A DNA stretch of 64,000 nt from Paramacrobiotus metropolitanus (taxonomy: Eukaryota > Tardigrada > Eutardigrada > Parachela > Macrobiotidae): contig NW_026570221.1 in assembly GCF_019649055.1 (NCBI RefSeq), positions 4,216,001-4,280,000 on the forward strand. Direction: 5' to 3'. Positions 58,219 through 64,000 of the stretch are shown one piece after another. Position numbers and translations under genes: made by a program. The first letter of the stretch is position 1. Each line of letters opens with the position of its first letter. The notes beneath the pieces were generated by a model. The model saw nothing but the letters and a program-made list of their open reading frames with translations, made no database searches and had not been told where the DNA came from.

Positions 58219-59874
58219 ATGTCTAAAGACGGTCAGGGAACGCATAGAAGCGAAAATTCAGACGACCATGTCGAAGAGAGAGTAGAAACTACAGGAAGAA
58301 CCGATGAGTTCCTCAGGGCTTCTGATCTCAAAGCCGCCTTGCAGGCGTTTGCTTCCGAATTCAGTCGTGAATTTGAGTCGCACTTCGAGAAATTGGTTGA
58401 GGACAAGTTTAAGAATTTGAATTTAAACCGCGATGAAGACCGGAAAAAGGATACAGTGAAATTAGGCAGTTTAATTGCGGCACCGGGGGATTTGCTTCTG
58501 TCTTCCTCGCGCGTGCCTGGCTCGGCTGCGCCGGTTGCACACGTCCCTCACAGTCGAGCGGAGCAGCATGATGTCGTGACGTCACCAAGGCGGCAGCAGT
58601 CCATGCTCCACAGCCCAGAGCGTGTGACGTCACAATTCGGCGCGCAGCCGTTCGACTTACCATACAGAGAACGGCCTAACATCCACAGCAACGTTTCTCA
58701 AACGCAGGATCGTGCGAAAGCACGCATGTTTACACAGCATCCTAATGTTTTTGGTGGTGTGGATAACCGTTCGTTCGGGGCCACTCATTCGGCTGATTTT
58801 GTTTCCCAGGATGTTCGTTTTTCCGCAGTTAGGAGCGAACCAACCCGCTCGCGATTCGCGCACGAAGACAACATGGAGTGTGACCGGTATTCTGAGAGCA
58901 ACCGTGGAGATGCCAGAAAGGTCAGCTGGCAATTAAATTCTCCCGGCAGATCAGACAGGTTTTTTAGCTCACGCGATGACGAGACCGCGTCAGTAGACGA
59001 TGATCACGCGGGTATCAGCAGACGTAATAACAGTTCCGGTGTACGAAGTGAAAAGCCCGAGTTAAACTCGCCATCACACCGCGTCTCGCACTCTGGCCTC
59101 AACACTACCACTTCAGCGCAGCTCAATGCGACTTCCGGCACTGCCGCATATAATCCTTACATGTTCATGCAGGCGCCTTCCCAGAAAATTGTTAAAATCC
59201 CAGAGTTCAAAGGGGATAAGACAGAACGAGTAGAAAACTTTATAGCTCGGTATGAGGAGATTGCGTTTATTAACGGGTGGTCTGATGATTTTATGGTTGC
59301 TGGTTTAGTGCAAGCTTTAAAAGGGAGAGCCGGAGATTTTTACGACAATGTGCGTAAACAGTACGTAGGACGCCTTTCGTTCTCAGAATGGAAAATCAAA
59401 CTGATGGAAAAGTTTTATGAGCATGATCGTGAGCTAGTCGCTTCTCAAGATCTATCTTCTCGGTATTATAAACCGCAAAAAGAGAGTATTGATGATTATT
59501 ATCAAGCGGTAATGGATTTAATCGCGGACTGCGGATGTGTGTTTATTCCGGTAATGCAGGTTAATTACCTGGTTAATGGTCTGCGTACGCTGCCCGAATT
59601 GTATACGTTAGTGGCGACTAACATGCCGCTGACGCCAGCGAACTTCCTTCTGCAAGCACGAAACTGCAGTCGCATTCTTGCGCAGAAAACCAGCGATGCT
59701 GCCATGGGCATTCAGTCTCAGCTGCATATTAGTGACAGTTTCAATCGAAATCGCCATAGGCGCAGTTCGTTCTCAGAACGGTCGACAGGCGACTTGATTT
59801 CGTTCGCAGAAACCGAACAGCAGCCGAGGAAGCCAACTGAATTGGTGACTGGTAGTCGGTCGCCCACCGACTAA
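58219..59874 (+). CDS. gag: Gag polyprotein of Ty3/Gypsy element
   Basis: 551 residues from the ATG at 58219 (MSKDGQG). The N-terminal ~300 residues are hydrophilic, Ser/Arg-rich and probably disordered. A capsid domain of the retrotransposon Gag family spans about residues 325-480, with FKGDKTERVENFIARYEE, ALKGRAGDFYDNV and the YYxAVMDL helix followed by LVNGLRTLPEL. The capsid assembles the cytoplasmic particle. No CCHC zinc knuckle is present before the stop; a CKWC remnant lies in another frame at about 60090. The C-terminal ~45 codons fall in a segment that is repeated downstream, so the stop may be a by-product of that duplication. Confidence 0.85.
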   Translation: MSKDGQGTHRSENSDDHVEERVETTGRTDEFLRASDLKAALQAFASEFSREFESHFEKLVEDKFKNLNLNRDEDRKKDTVKLGSLIAAPGDLLLSSSRVPGSAAPVAHVPHSRAEQHDVVTSPRRQQSMLHSPERVTSQFGAQPFDLPYRERPNIHSNVSQTQDRAKARMFTQHPNVFGGVDNRSFGATHSADFVSQDVRFSAVRSEPTRSRFAHEDNMECDRYSESNRGDARKVSWQLNSPGRSDRFFSSRDDETASVDDDHAGISRRNNSSGVRSEKPELNSPSHRVSHSGLNTTTSAQLNATSGTAAYNPYMFMQAPSQKIVKIPEFKGDKTERVENFIARYEEIAFINGWSDDFMVAGLVQALKGRAGDFYDNVRKQYVGRLSFSEWKIKLMEKFYEHDRELVASQDLSSRYYKPQKESIDDYYQAVMDLIADCGCVFIPVMQVNYLVNGLRTLPELYTLVATNMPLTPANFLLQARNCSRILAQKTSDAAMGIQSQLHISDSFNRNRHRRSSFSERSTGDLISFAETEQQPRKPTELVTGSRSPTD

Positions 59875-60040
59875 CACCGAGTGCAACATAACTTGTGGAG
59901 AGATGCCATGGTCAGAGCTAGTGACAGTTTCAATCGAAATCGCCATAGCGCAGTTCGTTCTCAGAACGGTCGACAGGCGACTTGATTTCGTTCGCAGAAA
60001 CCGAACAGCAGCCGAGGAAGCCAACTGTCGGTCGCCACAC
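59735..60040 (+). repeat. Tandem duplication at the gag-pol junction
   Basis: The ~120-bp block starting GACAGTTTCAATCGAAATCG at 59737 recurs at 59922, with small deletions in the second copy, including one G in GCCATAGGCGC. The repeat spacing is about 185 bp. It places a gag stop and a frame change between the capsid and the protease. Confidence 0.9.
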
Positions 60041-60227
60041 CGAGAAATAACTTGCTGGACAGGTCAGCCCTAGCTGTAAATGGTGTCGACCCAGGCTGTG
60101 CGAGGGTTCAACGTCGCCAGCGGCGAGAGTCATTGCGCGATAACGCAAATAATGCGGGCAGCCGCTCACCGAGTGCGGAGCCGCCAAAAAACGGGAGCCG
60201 GCAGTAGTGGGAGGTGTAGCTGTCGGT

Positions 60228-62756
60228 ATGCTCGAGTTACCTCTTAGCGAAAAGGACGCTAGCTATAATGTGGTGCCGGGAGGTACATGTTACAAGGAGC
60301 TTCAGGAGCTCAGCGATTCAGGTAATGCTGCTGCTGTTAGCACGGAACTTCCGGCGACAGTGAGTGCAGTTGAACGGCTTGAAACTGATATCCCCATCAT
60401 AGCTAAGCACTTTCGGTTTAACGTTTCAGTTAACGGGTACGATGTTCCTGCGCTTATAGACACTGGTTCAGATTTTTCGCTAATTTCCAGAGCGTTTTGT
60501 GATCAACAAGGAATAGTATATAAGGATTTGATACGAAGCGGCAGTCCGCTGTATATGCGTGGCATTACGGGTAAAGTGCAGCCACTAACATTGTACACTG
60601 TAGTAAATGTTAACTTTTTGAACGCAACGTATGCTCACGCCGTATTTGTCGCGGATATTCAGCAGCAGTTTTTATTGGGAATGGATTTCTTTATACGGAA
60701 ACCTAAATGTGTAGATCTGTTGAAAGCTAACATACTGCCGAATGATGGCGTAGAACAGACGATTCAGTGGGTGGACATTCAATGGGACGACAAGTGCAGT
60801 CTTTCGCCCGTTGCAATTTCCCAGTTTTTAACTGAAGTGTATGCTTGCCCATACTTACAAGGATATAAGATTATGGTCATCCCGCCCCACGAGAACATTA
60901 AGTACGCCGTCATTCACTGGAATGGTTGTCTTAATTCGGCTGAAGCCGCAATTACGCGCAACGCTATCGAGGCACTTTCATTGGTGAACAGTCTGCAGGC
61001 TACGGTGACTATGAGTTCTTTTAAACGACAGCAGCAGCCTTTCCCTGCAACAAACCTTCAGCAGAAACATGTCGCGTTTACCGCGGAGATCGTCGAAAAG
61101 GCGTCGGGCTGGGTAACTGATATAGTTGAGGAACTTCCACTAAACACGGACGCCAATGGCGCAGAGGATGCAGTGCAGCGAAGGCCAGTTTGTACGTACG
61201 CAACACGCGCAGTAACAATCCCGCCGCGTAGCGCCGTACTATTTCAAGCGAAACCTCGGGTAAAGATAAAGAAGCAGCGCAGCGTGTTTTTTCAAAATAA
61301 TGTATTGTCGGCTAATTTAATGGTAGCGATACCAAATTCTGTTGTTACCGTGCTTGACAACGAGGTTAGTTTGTTCGTAATGAATCCTAACGACAATCCA
61401 CGTGTTATTCGCAAAGGTGCGCTTGTAGGCACTATCGAGCCATATGAAGAAGATCTTGACCTGACGTGCTGCACGGAAGAAGTATGTGCGTTTACAGATG
61501 AGGAAAATGCAGAGTTTGAGGAAGCACTGAAAACCGTAAACATTAGTCCCTTCCTGAACGCTGAACAGCGAGAGCGCATATTGCGAATACTGCGGTCACA
61601 GCGTGGCCTGTTTCCCACGAAGCGTAGACCATACGGTCAGACGGACTTTAATGCGCATACAATCGACACTGGCGATTCTAAGCCGTTCAAATCCGCTCCG
61701 CGGCGTACCTCGTGGCATGGCAGAAAACTTATACAGGACGAGGTCGACAAAATGTTGGAAAAAGGCATAATAAAGAAATCGCGTTCGCCCTGGAGTTCAC
61801 CAGTCGTCATTGTACAAAAACCGGGTGGTAGAGGTGTACGGTTCTGCATAGACTTTAAGCAGCTTAACTCGCTGACACGCAAGAACGTATACCCATTGCC
61901 GTTACCAGAGGATCTTTTGGAGGCCGTAGGGAATAGCAGTTGGTACAGTAGCATCGACTGTTATTCAGGGTTCTGGCAGATACCGGTCGCTCTCGAAGAT
62001 CAGCCGAAAACTGCGTTCACAACCCAGGACGGCCTGTACGAATTTCTTCGTATGCCGTTCGGGCTGTGCAACGCCCCTGCAACGTTTCAGCTTACAATGG
62101 ACACTATACTAGGTGCACTGAAATGGACCATGTGTCTTGTGTACATAGATGACATTATTATATTTGCTAACAGTTTTGAGGAGCACGCTGAACGGTTGGA
62201 AACCGTTTTGCAAGCTATCGGCACCGCCGGATTAACAATTCAGCCAGCTAAATGTTCGTTTGCTTACAACGAGACGAAGTTTTTAGGGCACATTATCGAT
62301 TGTCACGGTATACGCACGGACCCAGAAAAGATTGCCGCAATTGAGCGTTTTCCGGTTCCAAAGTCCGCAACCGATATTAAGTCTTTCCTAGGTTTAGCTA
62401 GCTATTACAGGAAATTTATAAAAGGTTTCTCGCATATTGCGGATCCATTGTACGCGTTAACGCGAAAAGATATCGATGTTAAGACGGGATGGAATACAGT
62501 ACATGATCAAAGTTTCGCTACGTTGAAAAACGCTCTGTCCACTGCACCGGTGCTAGCACGCTTCGACCCAAGTCGACCGACTGTCATCGAATGTGATGCT
62601 TGTGGGCACGGGGTAGGCGCTATATTGTCGCAGGATGGACACATTGTAGCATGCGCTAGTCGTACATTATCAAACCATGAACGTAACTACCCGATTACAG
62701 AGAAAGAATGTTTAGCGGTAGTCTTCGCTGTCACTAAGTTTAGGCATTACAACTGA
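60228..62756 (+). CDS. pol: Pol: protease, reverse transcriptase, start of RNase H
   Basis: The open frame runs from about 60207; the ATG at 60228 is only nominal, since Pol is normally made as a Gag-Pol fusion. The aspartic protease is marked by ALIDTGSDFSLI around 60450. Reverse transcriptase follows: SRSPWSSPVVIV, FCIDFKQLN, the YIDD catalytic box at about 62140, and FLGHIID. The RNase H domain begins with ECDACGHGVGAIL and reaches the EKECLAVVF..TKFRHY segment, where a TGA at 62754 ends the frame. The domains continue in another frame immediately after. This is the replication enzyme of the element: reverse transcription in the particle and RNA-strand removal. Confidence 0.92.
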   Translation: MLELPLSEKDASYNVVPGGTCYKELQELSDSGNAAAVSTELPATVSAVERLETDIPIIAKHFRFNVSVNGYDVPALIDTGSDFSLISRAFCDQQGIVYKDLIRSGSPLYMRGITGKVQPLTLYTVVNVNFLNATYAHAVFVADIQQQFLLGMDFFIRKPKCVDLLKANILPNDGVEQTIQWVDIQWDDKCSLSPVAISQFLTEVYACPYLQGYKIMVIPPHENIKYAVIHWNGCLNSAEAAITRNAIEALSLVNSLQATVTMSSFKRQQQPFPATNLQQKHVAFTAEIVEKASGWVTDIVEELPLNTDANGAEDAVQRRPVCTYATRAVTIPPRSAVLFQAKPRVKIKKQRSVFFQNNVLSANLMVAIPNSVVTVLDNEVSLFVMNPNDNPRVIRKGALVGTIEPYEEDLDLTCCTEEVCAFTDEENAEFEEALKTVNISPFLNAEQRERILRILRSQRGLFPTKRRPYGQTDFNAHTIDTGDSKPFKSAPRRTSWHGRKLIQDEVDKMLEKGIIKKSRSPWSSPVVIVQKPGGRGVRFCIDFKQLNSLTRKNVYPLPLPEDLLEAVGNSSWYSSIDCYSGFWQIPVALEDQPKTAFTTQDGLYEFLRMPFGLCNAPATFQLTMDTILGALKWTMCLVYIDDIIIFANSFEEHAERLETVLQAIGTAGLTIQPAKCSFAYNETKFLGHIIDCHGIRTDPEKIAAIERFPVPKSATDIKSFLGLASYYRKFIKGFSHIADPLYALTRKDIDVKTGWNTVHDQSFATLKNALSTAPVLARFDPSRPTVIECDACGHGVGAILSQDGHIVACASRTLSNHERNYPITEKECLAVVFAVTKFRHYN

Positions 62757-64000
62757 GTTTACAAGTTTCACGGTGAGAACTGACCATCAGGCTCTGGTAT
62801 CGTTGTTAAAAACACGCGGTACTAACCCGCGATGCGTGCGATGGGCTTTGTGGTTAAGTGCACTTGACATGACTGTAGAGTACAGGAAAGCGTGTTTACA
62901 CGGCAACGTCGACTGTTTAAGTCGCTTTCCGGTCGATACAGCAGCGCAAGAAGAAGAAATCGATCTTCCTCCTGTATCCCACAGCATGGGCTTAGTTAAC
63001 TGCCAGAGTGTACATCTTACAGCAGTGGCTGCTAGCACATGTCTAGACGACTCTGAGGTGGATTTACAGAACTACGAGTATCTCCGGATAGAACAGGCAA
63101 AAGACGGACGGCTTCGGACCATTATTGAGGACATGGCAAACGATAAGTCTGTGAATAACCGCTGGTATAAGGCAGACTACTGTATTAAACATGGCGTTCT
63201 TTATCGCTACAAGCGGTATTTAACCAGCAAGCACTGCTGTTTTGTGGTACCTGGTCAGCTTAGAGCAGAAATTCTGAAAGCATGTCATGACTTACCCATT
63301 ACGGCGCATATGGGATTTCAGAAAACGTGGGACCTTATAGTTCCACGGTTCTGGTGGCCCGGTATGCATAAGTACGTAAAGGAATACGTAGAAAGTTGTG
63401 ACGAATGTCAGGCCCGCAAACTGTCAAAACTAAAGGCGCAAGGCGAAATGCAGCATATGCCGATACCTGCGCCTTTTCATACGGTAGCGATGGACATCCT
63501 CGGTCCGTTTCCGGTTACAAGCCGTAAAAATAAATACGTAGTTGTGGCGATCGACCATCTCAGTCGCTTTGTAATTGCAAAGCCGATTCAAAATGATACC
63601 GCAGCAGTTGTAGCTGAATTCTTTGTCGAACATGTTATTTTCAATTACGGTACACCTTTTAAGTTACTGACTGATCGCGGTACACATTTTCGCAACGATC
63701 TGATCGAAAAAATTACCGAGATTATAGGGCTAAAGCACGTCGCCACAACGGCGTATCACCCTCAAGGAAACGCATTATGCGAGCGGCAGATGGGTCCCAT
63801 TTCGCAGGCGATTTCGATGTTTACGAGCGACAATCAAAAAGACTGGGATTTGTACGTGACGTCGGTGGTATTTGCGCATAATGCGGTTGAACAAACAACC
63901 ACTCGATTCACACCGTTTTACTTGCTTTTTGGTCGAGAAGCTAACTTTCCTTTCGACACAATTTTTAATACGTGTGAACCATCACGGTACGCGGGTTATC
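62755..64000 (+). pseudogene. pol: Pol continuation: RNase H end and integrase, frame-shifted, incomplete
   Basis: Out of frame with the upstream part by one step, then open for about 415 codons to the window edge. It has the RNase H tail (TVRTDHQAL, GNVDCLSRFP), then an integrase with a zinc-binding HHCC domain (KACHD, ITAHMGF, CDECQ) and the catalytic triad D (MDILGPF), D (LTDRGTHF), E (ALCERQMG). Integrase would insert the cDNA. Only one frame change and no other stop is visible, so the break is recent or an assembly error. The C-terminus and 3' LTR lie outside. Confidence 0.9.

Larger units (their letters stand above)
57631..64000 (+). mobile_element. Ty3/Gypsy LTR retrotransposon, partial
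   Basis: The gene order is LTR, gag, protease, reverse transcriptase, RNase H, integrase, as in Ty3/Gypsy (Metaviridae). The element leaves the window inside the integrase frame. The coding regions are well preserved but contain a duplication at the gag-pol junction and a frame break in RNase H. Confidence 0.9.

Overview
The window is nuclear DNA of a multicellular animal and most likely an arthropod or close relative. The base composition is AT-leaning, genes are sparse, introns have GT/AG borders, and there are many eukaryotic transposons: a non-LTR retroposon, a Ty3/Gypsy LTR element, a Helitron, and several terminal-inverted-repeat (TIR) elements. The most diagnostic gene is a three-exon insect-type gustatory receptor (Gr) homologue with phase-0 introns near its 3' end. 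I cannot name the species. No rRNA, CRISPR or bacterial-style operon is visible, and I could not support any tRNA gene.

Layout. Bases 1-10,400 appear gene-free: diverged dispersed repeats with GC-rich hairpins, an 8-bp tandem array (3.29-3.74 kb), a TA-flanked MITE (5.0-5.3 kb), a ~95-bp minisatellite (7.5-8.2 kb) and a 47-bp perfect palindrome. Bases 11,700-33,700 carry four minus-strand copies of a small secreted peptide precursor. Their six cysteines follow the CS-alpha-beta pattern of arthropod defensins (CxxxC ... CxC). One copy is intact and the other three have reading-frame problems. Two of the copies lie in a ~1.2 kb segmental duplication. A 5'-truncated L2/CR1-like LINE sits at 29.3-30.4 kb.

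Bases 37,700-48,000 hold short young MITEs, one of them within the intron of a predicted secreted Cys-rich/Thr-rich protein (39.1-40.6 kb). This stretch also has a hAT-like non-autonomous element (41.85-42.5 kb), a foldback element built from 15-bp repeats (42.65-43.87 kb), a Gr pseudogene on the minus strand and a small secreted Thr/Pro-rich protein (47.6 kb). The intact Gr gene is at 48.98-50.74 kb.

Bases 51,000-57,100 are a minus-strand Helitron with recognisable Rep and helicase parts, two introns and several frame breaks. Its larger intron contains a 1.4 kb TIR element. Bases 57,630-64,000 are a Ty3/Gypsy element (putative LTR, gag, protease-RT-RNase H-integrase) that runs off the window.

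The host genes are mostly secreted peptides and a chemoreceptor, that is, environment-facing families. Breaks occur in otherwise well-conserved frames in several unrelated families. Some may be real decay and some may be uncorrected assembly indels; the sequence alone cannot separate these.
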